Origin: Dentipellis sp. KUC8613
Taxonomy: Eukaryota > Basidiomycota > Agaricomycetes > Russulales > Hericiaceae
Direction: 5' to 3'
NCBI GenBank assembly: GCA_002286715.1
Contig: NSJX01000041.1
Coordinates: 138,651 to 202,650 of the forward strand
Length of the DNA: 64,000 nucleotides
Shown: positions 47,301 to 58,768 of the stretch, in pieces
Layout: every line of letters starts with the position of its first letter
Position numbering within the stretch: position 1 is the stretch's first letter
Notes under the pieces: generated by a model
Told to the model about the DNA's origin: nothing
Databases searched by the model: none
What the model saw: only the letters and a program-made list of their open reading frames with translations
Program-made: the position numbers and the translations under genes

Positions 47301-47408
47301 ACATCCTAGAGGAAGCAATAACGTACACCTCGAAAATTATGCAATATCCCCCCATCCCACAGAACACAGATCGCGCACTGGCAGCTCTACTATTGTCCGA
47401 CGCGAGTC
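44399..47408. other. Simple-repeat-rich gene-free region
   Basis: No gene could be supported. Short-period repeats are visible: TTTGGTTTCAGCTT-type words at 44540-44600, a CATCCA/AATCCA hexamer run at 45310-45360, GGGCACG repeats at 45950-45990, AGGAAGC repeats at 46210-46250, and ATACC/GAATACC repeats at 46518-46565. The long minus-strand open frame over 45480-46733 is rejected because it reads through these repeats. Confidence 0.55.
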
Positions 47409-48785
47409 TCACAGCTTCTCCAGCGTCTTTCTCATCTTGTCGATGACGACCGCATTCTCCGCCTCGCTCCCCACTGTGATCCGCAGACAGCCCAGACAGC
47501 CCGGCTCGTTGCCACGGAACCGGACCACGACACCCTCCTCCTCTGCGAGCGTCTTGTACAGTGCATGCGCGCGCGCATTGTCCGGCGCGGATCCCCCGCG
47601 CTGCAGAATCGGGACGACAATGAAATTCGCGTCTTGTCGCCCCACCGGCGCGCCCACGCCCAGCGGCGCCAATACCTTGAGCGACGTAATAAGTGCGGTG
47701 CGGTTCTTAGTCAGTTCCCGGACCTTCGCCTGCATCGTCTGGATGGACGCGGGCGACAGCGCGCGGACGGCGAGATAAGCGGTCGGGGTCGACACATTGT
47801 ACGGCGCCTTGGTGTTGGAGAGGACCTGGATCAGCGGGGGCTGCGCGAGAGCGATTCCTAGGCTTTATGGAGCGGGATATTAGGTTTGATGCGGCGAGTG
47901 TTACGACGACGCTCGGGACCCACCGGATGGCTGCGAGCCCGAAGCTCTTGCTCAGTGTCTGCATCACACAGACGTTCGCGTACTCCGAGATGAGCGTCGT
48001 CGCGCTGCTCCCTGGCTCCGCGAAGTCGATGTACGCCTCATCGACCACGACGATGCCTTTGAACGGCTCGTAATCCAAGAGCGCGCGGATGGAGGACAGG
48101 GGGACGAGGGTGCCGGTGGGATTTCCGGGCGAGCAGAGGAATATGAGCTTGATGGTTGGGTCCGCATCTATGGCACGTTTAACCTGTTGTACAGCACTGC
48201 TTAGCGCTGTCGTCGCGAGGGGGAAGACGCGTCTCAACGTACTTCATCGACGCGCACGCTGAACCGGCCCCGCTCGCCACCCTCTCCCGCGTCCCCACTC
48301 AGCTCGAGGTCGACTTTCACCACGCCGACATCGTTCACCTGCGCGCACACCGCGTACATCCCGTACGTCGGAGGGGTGATGAGGATCTTCTCCCGCTCCG
48401 GCGCGACGCAGACGCGTATGAGCAGATCGATCACCTCATCAGAGCCGACGCCAAGGAAGACGTGGTCCGTCGACGGTAGCCCGCGCAGCTCGGCGATGCG
48501 CGACTTGATGAGCGGGTGGGACGGGTCGGGGTAGCGGTGGAGATCCAGATCGGCTGTCGAGTCGAGGTCAGCTTCGGGTGAGGGTGCTTCCCCGTTGGCT
48601 TGCGGTGCGGCAATTGAGTGGCCGAGCGCATTCTCGTTCGCGTCGAGCAGGATTCCTTCTGAGTAGTCATCCCTGGCACATCGGTATGGGTGCAATGCGA
48701 GGATGTTTGGCCGAATGACGCGCTCGATGTCGAAATGCGCGGGTTTGGTAGGAGCGGTGGATGGTGGGAGTCCGAGAATCGGCAT
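47409..48785 (-). CDS. HIS5: Histidinol-phosphate aminotransferase
   Basis: PLP aminotransferase, 418 aa, converting imidazole-acetol phosphate and glutamate to histidinol phosphate in histidine synthesis. Exons: 48785-48243, 48183-47924, 47862-47409. Motifs of the class II aminotransferase fold: RPNILALHPYRCARDDY, ILLDANENALG, HRYPDP, VFLGVGSDEVIDLLIRV, TPPTYGMYAV, CSPGNPTGT, VVDEAYIDFA, the PLP-lysine segment QTLSKSFGLAAIR, and VRFRGNEPGCLGCLRITVG. The class-typical order and length are intact. CTTATCTTATC and GATAAG motifs lie 150-175 bases upstream. Confidence 0.95.
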
Positions 48786-50143
48786 TTTTGGTAGGATCGA
48801 CAGAAGCTTGTGGGTAAACGGGGGTAACGGAGATGAAGAGAAGATGAAAACGCGTTTGGATGGAGTGGTACAACTAGATGTAGGCTGTAGAGTGACTCGG
48901 ACTTGACTCAGAGGAGGAAAATGTTATGCTGTTATCTTATCTTAATGACAGCCGATAAGATTAGATCTCGAAGCCATTAGATCGGCCATCTACACCACCC
49001 ATCTGCCAACTTTAAACAGACAGAAGATCGCTGTACGCTTTAACGGTGTTCAGAAGGCAGAAGATGAGAGCTCAATATGCAATTCATGGTGCAGAGAAAG
49101 AGGTCTGGGGATTTAGAAGAGCAGCCGGATGTCCTCGAACTATTTTATATGTCATTTCGCTGCAGCGCGCTCCGGAACTATGCATCGGATATAGCATCGC
49201 TCACCTTTGCGGAAAAACACGACTGTGAATGAGCGATGGTGAGTCTGGGCGTATGACTCGCAAGCTTAGCTCGTACCGGGATAAAGTGTTGTTAAGGAGC
49301 CCTGTCAATGCCCGCTAACATGCAGCTCTTCGTGACGTTTCGGCATCGCGCAGTATGGACACCCCGGACCCGGAGAAGCACTTCGTCAACACCATATGAT
49401 AGAACACGTTCGGTTTGAAACCTGTCCACACTGCCGCTGACAGACAGTGATTGATATGGTACAACGAAAACGCTACGGATCCATGTGCTGACTGCCGGAC
49501 GCCGTGCGGTCTCAGAACGGGTGTCGAGGTCTGATACGCAAGGCTGCATGGGCTGCTGGGTCGCCACATAGCAGCTTTGGTCGGAGGAACAACGGCACCG
49601 AAGGAGACAAGGAAGGATGAGAATGAATTGGGAACAAGAGGAAAGCCGTCCGCGGGACCACGTGCAACGAAGTCCGAGGAGACGGTCAACTGACTTGGAG
49701 GCGCGCTTCCCTGCCGTCGACACGCCGCATCTCGTATCCTTTGTGCTCCCTCCACATGCAGCCTGCCCAGATACCCCGAAAAGCACATGGCCGTGCAGAG
49801 AATGGAGCTACGAGGGCCATCCGTGCCCACTGGGTCGACCTGCGCAGTATCATGGCCCACGCACGCCATGCTGCGATGGGCGAGCGGGCGACGCATGTTC
49901 GCCATCGCCATCATGCGCGGAAATAATAATGGCTTCGAATTCGAACCATACACAGCAGCACCGCCAGGGTCTCGCGTCAAGAGATCGCGAAGAAGCTCGG
50001 GACCACATGTTCGCTGGCGACCGCCGGGCCCGGCAGGCATGATTGTCACTTCTTTAGTCTGAGACGGGAGGTGGGGCTCGTGGACTATAAGTACCCCGGC
50101 CTGCGCGCTCTGCTGCAAGGCTTTCGCTGCTCGCGCATCGACC
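48786..50143. other. Divergent intergenic region, HIS5 to serine carboxypeptidase
   Basis: No gene seen. TTATCTTATCTTA at 48932-48944 and GATAAG at 48954-48959 lie on the HIS5 side. CTATAAGTA at 50085-50093 is a likely TATA box for the carboxypeptidase. The minus-strand open frame across 49315-50331 is not supported. Confidence 0.5.
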
Positions 50144-52069
50144 ATGCTCTTCTCCGCTGCTCTCGCTGCCGTCGCAGTGCTCCCAGCGTTCGTCGCCGGC
50201 AGACAGGTCCCCGTCGTCGAGGGCGTCCTGGGCGGCGTTGCGACCTTGCCCCGGAAGTCTGCTCCCCAGACCCTCGTCGCTGACGCGTCGGATGCGTCAT
50301 CCAAGCCCACGCCGGGTAAGCTGCGCGTCACAGAAAACTCTGGTGTCTGTGGTGAGTGTCCTCAGGCTCGATGTTGGTCGCGTTGGAGAGGCTGATGGCC
50401 GCCGGTGCCGTCAGAAACGACTCCCGGCGTCTACCAGGCGTCCGGTTATGGAGATCTGACTTCGAGTGAGAGCGTCTGGTGCGTCATATTCTGGATGCCG
50501 GTTATGGAGGGCGTGGGGGTTCTGATCGCAGAAATTGCAGGTTCTGGTTCTTCGAGGCGCGTAACAACCCCGATACGGCGCCTCTCGTAACATGGTTCAA
50601 TGGAGGGGTGAGCACGCTGTACTGTTCATGCTCGGCATAGGCTTACATTCATGTACAGCCCGGAAGCTCCAGTATGATTGGCTTGTTCCAGGAGAATGGA
50701 CCTTGCCGTATCAACAACGACAGCTCCAGTGTTTCTCTGAACCCGAACTCGTGGAACGAGTTTGCTAACGTGTAGGCCATACAGCAGCGTGTCGAATCAT
50801 TCTGTCCGTCTGATGATCTATCCACACAGCCTTTACATTGATCAACCTATTGGTGTCGGTTTCTCTTATGGTTCTACGACTACTGGCACGTCGGAGGAGG
50901 CTGCGTCCGACGTGTGGAAGGTTCGTAATGGTACACCTCATTCTGACTTTGTGCTGATTGACATCGCCTGCAGTTCCTTCAGATTTGGTTCCAAGACTCC
51001 CGCTTTAGCAAGTTCCAGGGCCGTGACTTCGGCATCTGGACTGAATCCTATGGCGGACACTACGGCCCAACCTTCGCTGCGTACGTATTCATCGATACAA
51101 TGTCCCTGGCACGAGCTGAATTGTCTTGCAGATACTTCTTGCAGCAGAACGCTGCGATTACCAAGGGCTCCGTGTCGGGTATCCCTATCAACTTGAAGTA
51201 CCTCGGTGTCGGTGATGGTCTCACGGTACGCTCGACAGCCCATAGAAGGCAGCACAGTTTCCTAACCCGGCTCTGCAGGACCCGCTTTCTCAATACCCCG
51301 GCTACATCACGTACTCGCAGAGCAACCCCTACCACGCGCTCGTGTCGTCCTCGGTCTGGTCGCGCGCCAACTCGTCGTACTACAAGTCCGGCGGGTGCGA
51401 GTCGCAGATTCAGGCGTGCTACAACGGCGGGAGCAACTCGGTGTGCTCGCAGGCGCAGAACTACTGCAACAACAACATCCTCTCGCCGCTCGCGGGCAAC
51501 TGGGACGTGTACTACGTCCTCGCGCAGAACCCGGACCCGTACCCCCCGGACCTCACCAGCTACCTCACCAGCCGCGCGGTCACGTCCAAGATCGGCTCGC
51601 AGTCGACGTGGCAGGAGACGAACGACGATGTGTATGATAACTTTGCGGAGACGGGCGATTGGATGCGCAACTCGGCGCCGAACCTCGAGACCGTCATCAA
51701 TTCGGGCGTCCGCACGGTCGTCTACGACGGCGACGCCGTACGTCGCTTTCCCTCTCCGCCCTTTCCCTCCTTTCTAACCTCGCCGACATTGAGCAGGACT
51801 TCATCCTGAACTTCAACGGCGTCGAGAACATGGTAAACAACCTCCAGACGGACTTCTCCGCGCAGTACAAGACGCAGCAGTTCGCCAACTTCACCGTCAA
51901 GGGCCAGAGCGCGGGTGTGTTCAAGAACGCGGGCACATTCTCGTACGTGCGCTTCTTCGGCGCCGGCCACGAGGTGCCCGCGTACCAGTGGGGCACGCTC
52001 TCCCGCGGCGAGGCCGCGCTGCAGATGTTCACGCAGATCATGTCGAACCAGTCGCTGACGCCTACGTGA
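50144..52069 (+). CDS. Secreted serine carboxypeptidase, family S10
   Basis: Predicted 491-aa secreted or vacuolar exopeptidase removing C-terminal residues at acidic pH. Exons: 50144-50351, 50415-50478, 50541-50607, 50659-50771, 50830-50920, 50974-51080, 51132-51225, 51279-51737, 51797-52069. A signal peptide ([19 protein letters not shown]) and a short propeptide precede the mature part. Family motifs: [44 protein letters not shown], the catalytic Ser in [11 protein letters not shown], the catalytic Asp in VVYDGDADF, and the catalytic His in [10 protein letters not shown]. Several Asn-X-Ser/Thr sequons fit a glycosylated secreted enzyme. A Cys-rich middle ([19 protein letters not shown]) suggests disulfides. 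Confidence 0.94.
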
Positions 52070-52295
52070 TGAGACGCAGGCAGCGATGGCGATTGGTGTT
52101 GGTCGGATGGCTGGACTTACTCATATTTAGCATCTATCAAGGTATTTCTGTAGCATCTGTTGGCAGTGGAGAATCATACATTTGCATCGATCTGAAAGGC
52201 GGTGGGTGTCGCAGCTGGTCCGCGGACGATTTGGTGTTCGAGGTAAATTGGTAACAGTACAATGGGGCTTGTTTACATTTAGTTCTCTGTTTTGA

Positions 52296-53706
52296 CTACG
52301 AAGGTACGACTTTCCACACTCTGGCGCTCCCGTCGTCTCCCGCTGTTGCCAGGAGGTCTTCGTACCCTTTCCGGGGACACCATGCGACGCTGTTGACATC
52401 GTACACGCCGTGTGCATCGTCCAATTTCGCTATAAGCCTGTGCGTCGGAGGCGCCTTGGGATCTGCATCAGAGGTTTCCTGGAAGTCACGATCGTTGTTC
52501 AGTCAGAATCCAGGGTCAAGCCTGAGGAAAAAGATCCTGTACGCACCTCGAACTCCCAGACATTGATCCTCCCATCTCCCCCCGCACTCGCCAGCCACCC
52601 CAGATTCGCCCCAGGCTTCCCCTCACCCTCTTTCGGCCGCCCCACGCCCCAGCTGATCGTATACACAGTCCGCTCATGGCCCTTCAGCACATCCACGCAT
52701 TCCCACTTGTGCGTCTCGACGCGCTTCCAGATGCGGATCGTGCAGTCGTCCGACGCGGACGCGAGGTAGCGGCCGCCCGGTGCCCACGCGAGCGCCCACA
52801 CGGTCGACGTGTGCCCCGTCAGCGTCGCGAAGCAGAACCAGTCCTCGCTCGGGTCGTCGAGGTAGAGCTTGATCGTGTCGTCGTACGAACCGGACGCTAG
52901 GATCTGCGCTGCGGGTCAGTCAGATCTCGTGAGTAGTTTGGAGGAGGGGAGGGCGCACCTCCTCGTTTGGGTGCCAGGCGACGCATTTCACGTCTTGTGT
53001 GTGTTCCATGAGCACGCCCATGCATTCGAAGTCTGCGTCGGGCTCGGCTGTGGGAAGATAGATTATTGTTATTTCAGTTGGATGTTCTCGCGTCTTACGA
53101 TCCACATTCTCAGAGAATTGAGGATGGAGATAGAGGTGGATGTGGATGTGGATATGGCGATGGAGATTGATATAGAGAATTTCACACCTTCCCAAATCCA
53201 CACGGTCTTGTCACGGCTGCAGCTCGCCAACAGGTTCCCAGACGCCGACCACGCGACGCTCTTGCACTCCGTTTCGTGCCCTTCGACGGTCGCGACGCAG
53301 TCCCACTCGCCCGCCGCGTCCTCACCGCCGTCCTCCTCGCCCTCGCGCTGCCAGATCCCGATGTTCGAGTCGAACGACGCAGACGCGAGCGTCGTGCCCG
53401 ACGGGGACCATGCGAGCGCGCGCACGGTCTTCGTGTGCACCGTCGGGATCGCCGCGTGCAAAGTGAAAGAGAGACCTGTGTCGGAGGAGGTGCTAGGCGC
53501 GTATGTCCAGAGGCGGATAGATTTGTCTGCTGAGCAGCTCGCGAGGAGCGGCTTGGTTGGGTTCCAGGCGACGTTCCATGCGCGATCTTCGTGGCCTGCC
53601 CGAGTCACAGGTATGTTTTCTTGAGACAGTCAGCTGGTACATTAATTTTGGGCGCACCTGTTAGTTCTGCGACTGCTGAAATCTTGTAGGGCGTGTCGAC
53701 GTCCAT
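52296..53706 (-). CDS. CIA1: Cytosolic Fe-S assembly WD40 protein Cia1
   Basis: WD40 beta-propeller, 361 aa, of the CIA targeting complex that inserts Fe-S clusters into cytosolic and nuclear proteins (CIAO1 in animals). Exons: 53706-53658, 53595-53188, 53047-52959, 52903-52547, 52478-52296. Seven WD repeats are visible, with GHEDRAWNVAWNP, KTVRALAWSP, GHETECKSVAWS, HTQDVKCVAWHP, GHTSTVWALAWAP, KGHERTVYTISW and VNSVAWCP marking successive blades. The segment SASFDSNIGIW and the spacing of blades follow the Cia1 pattern rather than a generic WD40 protein. Intron 2 (140 nt) contains a CCACAT repeat. The promoter carries three tandem CTTATC motifs just upstream. Confidence 0.9.
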
Positions 53707-54671
53707 GGTCGGGAATAAGGCCCTCGGGCTTGGGGAAGCAGAGAAATCGGCTGGTGTAATCTTATCTTATCTTATCGCTTCCGGCAAAGATCGCCGCTCC
53801 GGCCCTCCGGGCAACTCGGGCGTCCTCCCGAGTTGCTTTCATCCACGACAATGCTAAGTGCGTCGACACCGTACGGTATATCGCGAACGTATATATCCGG
53901 GATATCGTATGAAGACTCTTGAAACATGGAATAGTCGGCGACTGGTCCGTCAGAGATCCACCGGGCGGGGGTTACTCAACGCTACGAAATCATGGTTTAC
54001 TGGGATTGTCTATAGGTGTGTACCTATCCCAACATAACCCGAGAGACGAGAATGAACTCTGTACTTTGACCATGGAAAGATCTAGACTATCGGCGGCAGC
54101 AGTACTCGAATTGGTCGATCACTACGATGCCAGCCCCTAAGTATGGCTCATGTTGCGAGGGCGGATAGCGGATGCAACGCTAGTCATCCTCTGATACCCG
54201 AATGAGTAAGAAAAGAAGGCAGGCCCTGGCTGAGTACTGCAGCTGAGTAGGATCACCCAAGCATATCGCCCGAAAAGGAAGGATCCATATGCGTTATTGG
54301 TAAGTTGATAAGTAGCGCCTTAGTCGACGCCATCATCTCCAAGCTTGATGCGCAGACATAGCTGAACAATGTTGATTTTCATCCAGGCGACCTCGCAAAG
54401 CAGAATCGAAGGACGCACGAGCAGTCACGATTATCTGCGCATGCCTGTGTCGAATCTGCTATGCGAAGCGCTTAGCAAGCAGTTGGTGTTGCCAGTCTCT
54501 TGACTTGGGCTGAATAACGGCTTTGCGAAGACTCTGCCAGCTCATGGCGTCGAATTACAACGGATTTGGGAGGACGGGGTCGAGGAATAAAAGCATGGGA
54601 ATTCTCAGCGAAGAAGGGCACCATCCATCTCCTCATCCTTTCTACGAGCCAACCTCTCGAGCAACGCATCA
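53707..54671. other. Divergent intergenic region, CIA1 to NAD(P)-binding protein
   Basis: The CIA1-proximal end contains the triple CTTATC motif listed separately. The remaining 800 bases contain no supported gene. Confidence 0.5.
53761..53776 (-). promoter_or_regulatory. Triple GATAAG motif in CIA1 promoter
   Basis: CTTATCTTATCTTATC on the plus strand gives three overlapping-period GATAAG sites reading toward CIA1, about 55-70 bases upstream of its ATG. GATA factors bind this core; which factor acts here is unknown. Confidence 0.5.
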
Positions 54672-56047
54672 ATGTCTTCCGCAAAGGCCCAAGTTCTTAT
54701 TACCGGTGCAACCGGTACGTGCAACCTCTTCCTTCATTTCGGCAGATACTGATTTTCGTCCGCAGGATACATCGGAGGCACCGTCTTTCAGCTACTGTTG
54801 GCCCATCCCAAACGGGACACCTTTGAGATCACCGCCTACGTGCGCAGCAAAGAGAAGGCCAAGAAGCTTCGTGAACTCGGAGTGCGCACTGCGATCGGCA
54901 CTTTGAACGACGGGGACAAGCTCGCGGACGCTGCTTCCAAGGCGGATGTCGTCTTCAACATTGTGAGCTCTCCCCACCTCAGTTCGCCGCTTGTCTGCTA
55001 ATTGCGAACTTTTCTCGACAGGCCGACTCAGACAACCTCGAGGGCAACAAGGCGCTCTTGAGCGGGTTGAAGAAGCGGTTCGAAAGTACCAAGAAGGCTC
55101 CCGTCCTCATCCATACGGTGCGGTTTTCGTTGTTTCCATTATACAATCTCTTCTAATTTAATCCAAATTCCTCAGTCGGGTACTGGCATCTTCATGGATA
55201 ACGCGCAGGGCGAAAGCACAGACGTCATCTACTACGATACCAACATTGCCCAAATCGAGGCTCTGCCCGATACCGCGCTCCACCGCAACGTCGACTTGGA
55301 AGTCGTCGCCGCTGATAAAGCAGGTCAGAAATACCGTACATACTCGTCTCTGAAGGAATGGGGTACTCATCTATTCTTCAGGCTATGCCCGCACTTACAT
55401 TGTCCTGCCCGGAACTGTTTACGGCCTGGCTTCCGGAAAGCTTGTGGATATCGGCATCATGAACCGCCATTCGATCCAGATCCCATTCCTCATCAAGTCC
55501 TCCCTCGACAGAGCTCACGCCGGCGTCATCGGCGAGGGTAAGAACATCTGGCCTCACGCCCATGTGGACGATGGTACGTTCCGCCTTCTATCCACGGAGC
55601 CAATCCGTCAATTAACAATCATTGCCCGGCTTTCAGTGGCTCAGATGTTCATAACTGTCTTTGACGCGGTTCTGGGCCCCGAGGGAGCATCGGTCGCGCA
55701 CGGCCGTGAAGGCTTCTACTACGTCGAGAACGGAGAGTACGAGTTGATGGACGTCTCGAAGGAAGTTGCGAAGGCTTTCTACGACTTGGGCATCCAGAAG
55801 ACCCCCGACATCAAGCCCTTCACGGAAGAGGAGAAGGCGAAATACGGGGTAAGTTTCAATCTGTCTGAGTCTAACCGCATATTGATTTTCTCGCGCGCTT
55901 GTGTAGGTCACCTTCCTCGGCTTCAACTCTCGTGGCCGCGGTGATCGTTCTCGTGCCCTTGGATGGAAAGCTACGAAGGACAAGAAGGATTTCGTTGCCA
56001 GCATTAGGCCGGAAGTGGAGGCACTTGTCGCTGAGCTGAAGGCGTAA
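54672..56047 (+). CDS. NAD(P)-binding Rossmann-fold protein (epimerase/NmrA-like)
   Basis: Predicted 342-aa extended short-chain dehydrogenase-type protein. Exons: 54672-54714, 54766-54962, 55022-55117, 55176-55323, 55382-55573, 55637-55848, 55907-56047. The dinucleotide-binding loop GATGYIGGTV lies at residues 12-21. It is followed by AYVRSKEKAKKL (cofactor-selecting basic region, suggesting NADP), a DVVFNI strand, VLIHTSGTG (active-site strand), YARTYIVLPGTVYG and HAHVDDVAQMF. This matches uncharacterised fungal NAD(P)-binding proteins between the epimerase and NmrA groups. The usual YxxxK motif is not evident, so it may be a regulator or an atypical reductase. No partner genes suggest a pathway. 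Confidence 0.88.
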
Positions 56048-56605
56048 GGAAATAATAGTTGTGTACCTATGAATTTACCTGGCATCCTTGACTCGTTCAA
56101 GATCAACAATTTGTTCCGTTAGCCAATGCAAAAAGGTTGACGTGGCATGCCTCTGCGGAAAATGTGGGTTAGATCATATGGGTGTTGCCAACCTTATTGC
56201 CAGGACAGTACTCCGAAGTCGACTTTACAATTTTGGGAACTTGACTCGGCACTGCCTGAAAATCTACGAGTCTAGGAGTACAGATCCACCCTACGGATGA
56301 TTCAAGGCCCGGTTTAGATTTCGCATTCTCCTGAACAAGGCCAAGTAAAGTATACCCGTCCTGAGTGGGCGTTTATGACTGTACATGCATACGCATGTGA
56401 CGTTGAAGGTGGGTGCAAGACCCACTCGACACCCGTTCTCTGCTACAACATTATGTCGATACTCATATAGATCCTTGAGCAATATCCACTGCTCAAAAGC
56501 GAACGATGCTATAAAGGGCCAGAGAGCGCCGAGGGCGTACCTTAACTGCCATTCGCCCAGTGCCCCGCCCCTTTGGTACTCGTATTCAGATATCCCGTCA
56601 ATATT
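56048..56605. other. Intergenic region upstream of MDR array B
   Basis: No gene seen. TATAAAG at 56510-56516 lies about 90 bases upstream of copy B2. Confidence 0.5.
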
Positions 56606-57988
56606 ATGCCGCCATTCCCCAAGACCCAGAAGGCAGCAATCGTGCAGATGGACGCCACCGTAGCTGTCGAGACTATTCCCGTCAATCCGCCGGGCGCAGG
56701 CGAGGTCCTCGTCCAAATTAAGGTCGCGGCGCAGAATCCCACTGACTGTGAGTCACGAAGCCGCCACTAGCCGCTAAGTTCTGTTTCGCACACTGCTGAG
56801 AAATGGTGAATAGGGAAATCCATTGACTGGGGTCGCACACTTCCTGGACAGGGCGTCGGCGTCGACTTTGCAGGCATCATCGCAGCGGTCGGTGAGGGTG
56901 TCACCAGCGTAACGGTCGGCGAGCGCGTAAGTCCGTTGATCCATGCTATTTCTTCCCAACCCACACACACGTCCAGGTCGCAGGCTGGATTCCTGCACAT
57001 GCTCGAGTGAACACGACCGCGTTCCGCGAGTACACAGTCGTGAATGCGCGCCCCTTGATTAAGATCCCGGAAATTGTTAGCGATGAGGAGGCTGCGACAT
57101 TGCCAGTCGCAGTGGCGACTGCGGCCATTGGCATGCGCCGCCTGACCAACTATCCGCAGGGTGCGCCATACAACCGATACGTTCTTGTCTGGGGCGGTTC
57201 TTGTACGTCTTGACAATCGACTCCAAGCGCGAAGACGTGGACTGATACATGATGCATGGTACCAGCTTCCGTTGGCCTCTTTGCGATTCAGCTTGCGCAT
57301 TTGAGTAGTTACAAGGTGATCACGACCGCGTCACCGAAGAATCACGAGCTCGTGCGGTCCTACGGCGCCGACGTTGCAATCGATTACCACGCGCCAGACG
57401 TTGTAGAGCAAATAATTGAAGCCACTGGAAAGCAAGGCGGTGTGGACGTTGTGTTTGACGCGATTTCTGAAGGGGGCAGCGTGGAACTCTCTGCCAAATC
57501 TCTGCGCCCGAACGGCCCGCGAAAAATCGGCGTCGTGCTCCCGCTGAAGGAGGACGAGCTCGACCCGAGCATCGAATACTCTCTCATCCTCTGCGCGTCC
57601 CTGCTTGGCGTCCAGGTGAACTTCTTCGGTCGCGCATACCCTGTACGTATGCATATCTTCAGAGCCATCGGACTCGCGCGTACGTTCGCGGAAATGCTCA
57701 CCGTTTTGTTACCATTTTCAGCGCGATGAGCGCGACGTCCAGTTTGGGCTCGAGTTCTATGAGCAGATCACTAGTTGGCTGCGCGACGGGCGGTTTAGGG
57801 GCAATCCGTACACTGTGCAGCATGGCGGTCTCGCTGGTGTTCAGAACGGATTGGTGTTCATGAAAAGTGGGAAGGTGGGTCGGGGATTTTCGATCACCAC
57901 GCTAGCCCGGGTACCCTAATGCTTACCGCATTGCCCTTTCCAGGTGTCTGGCACGAAGCTTGTCTATAGAATCGCGGATACTCCGTGA
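56606..57988 (+). CDS. ToxD-like MDR oxidoreductase, copy B2
   Basis: Predicted 351-aa MDR reductase, first gene of the subfamily-B tandem array. Exons: 56606-56747, 56814-56926, 56977-57202, 57266-57642, 57722-57874, 57944-57988. Exon 1 is two codons shorter than in B3 and B4 and exon 3 one codon longer; the others are equal. Motifs: VNPPGAGEVLVQIK, VAAQNPTDW, GVGVDFAGIIAAVGEG (GTGCDFAG in the siblings), NYPQGAPYNRYVLVWGGS, SSVGLFAIQLAHLSSYKV and ASPKNHELVRSYGADVAIDYHA. Exon 5 has YTVQHGGLAGVQNGL where the siblings have YTVLPGG or YTVMPGG. The reading frame is intact. The substitutions make this the most diverged intact gene of the array. Confidence 0.9.
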
Positions 57989-58768
57989 TGAGTCAGGGAA
58001 GGTAGAGACATGTCGGAGCCAGGCTCGGTCCGGGAGCGAAGAGCACGGTCGGACATGAAGGAGGCGCTCGCTATATGGAATCCTAGGATGTATGAGCGTA
58101 CGTTAGTCTTACATTGATAGAAGCAGTCGAAATTGTGTACAAATACGGGATAAGACCCTATGCATTGACAATCACAGGTGGCTGGAAACTCACCTTGCGA
58201 TTTATGGCCTTCGGTGCCGGAATGATACAGATAAAATATGAGCTTATACGGGAGATCAGCTTTACTGCCTTTGACTGGCCTTCAGGTTGGACAATACGGT
58301 GAAGTCCGCCTTCGCAAGCTTCAAGTTCCGAGTGTTGGCACTCCTAACTTTGACAAGGCGGGAGTCTTCCGATCACGTTGTTCCAATTGCCGAGTCGTGC
58401 ACTCGATACGCCGTGTCGCGTCGGGCCATTGACTTGTCCTTGATATAGATCCCTTTTAGATGGCAAGTAACAAGTGTGTTGAACGTAAAGGGAAACTCAT
58501 ACCAGGGAGACACGGGATAAACTTGTCAGAGGCGATTTGTCACAGTGGATATTGCTCGGCGTTATGGGTTCGCAGAGCACCAGTCATACCAAGAAACAGG
58601 CTTACTCAGTGCAACTTGAAGCGCCCCGTGGCAACCTGCCCAAAGGATGCTGCGCATTTCGCAAAACGGGCGGTCACTATAAGCAATGTCAACGTTGAGA
58701 CAGAGTCGCCAAGGAGTCATATAAAAGGCGCACACGAACCTCCATCGCATACCAACGCCCCGTCTTCC
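57989..58768. other. Spacer between MDR copies B2 and B3
   Basis: No gene seen. The right half, from 58598 (AGGCTTACTCAGTGCAACTT) to the ATG of B3, is shared with the spacers before B4 and B5, so it is part of the duplicated unit. Confidence 0.55.
58720..58726 (+). promoter_or_regulatory. TATA box of MDR copy B3
   Basis: TATAAAA followed by GGC, 49 bases upstream of the B3 ATG; the same TATAAAAGGC occurs before B4. Confidence 0.6.

Noticed and set aside
49315..50331. Open frame of 338 codons on the minus strand
   Set aside because: It overlaps the promoter and first exon of the S10 carboxypeptidase and has no recognisable domain.
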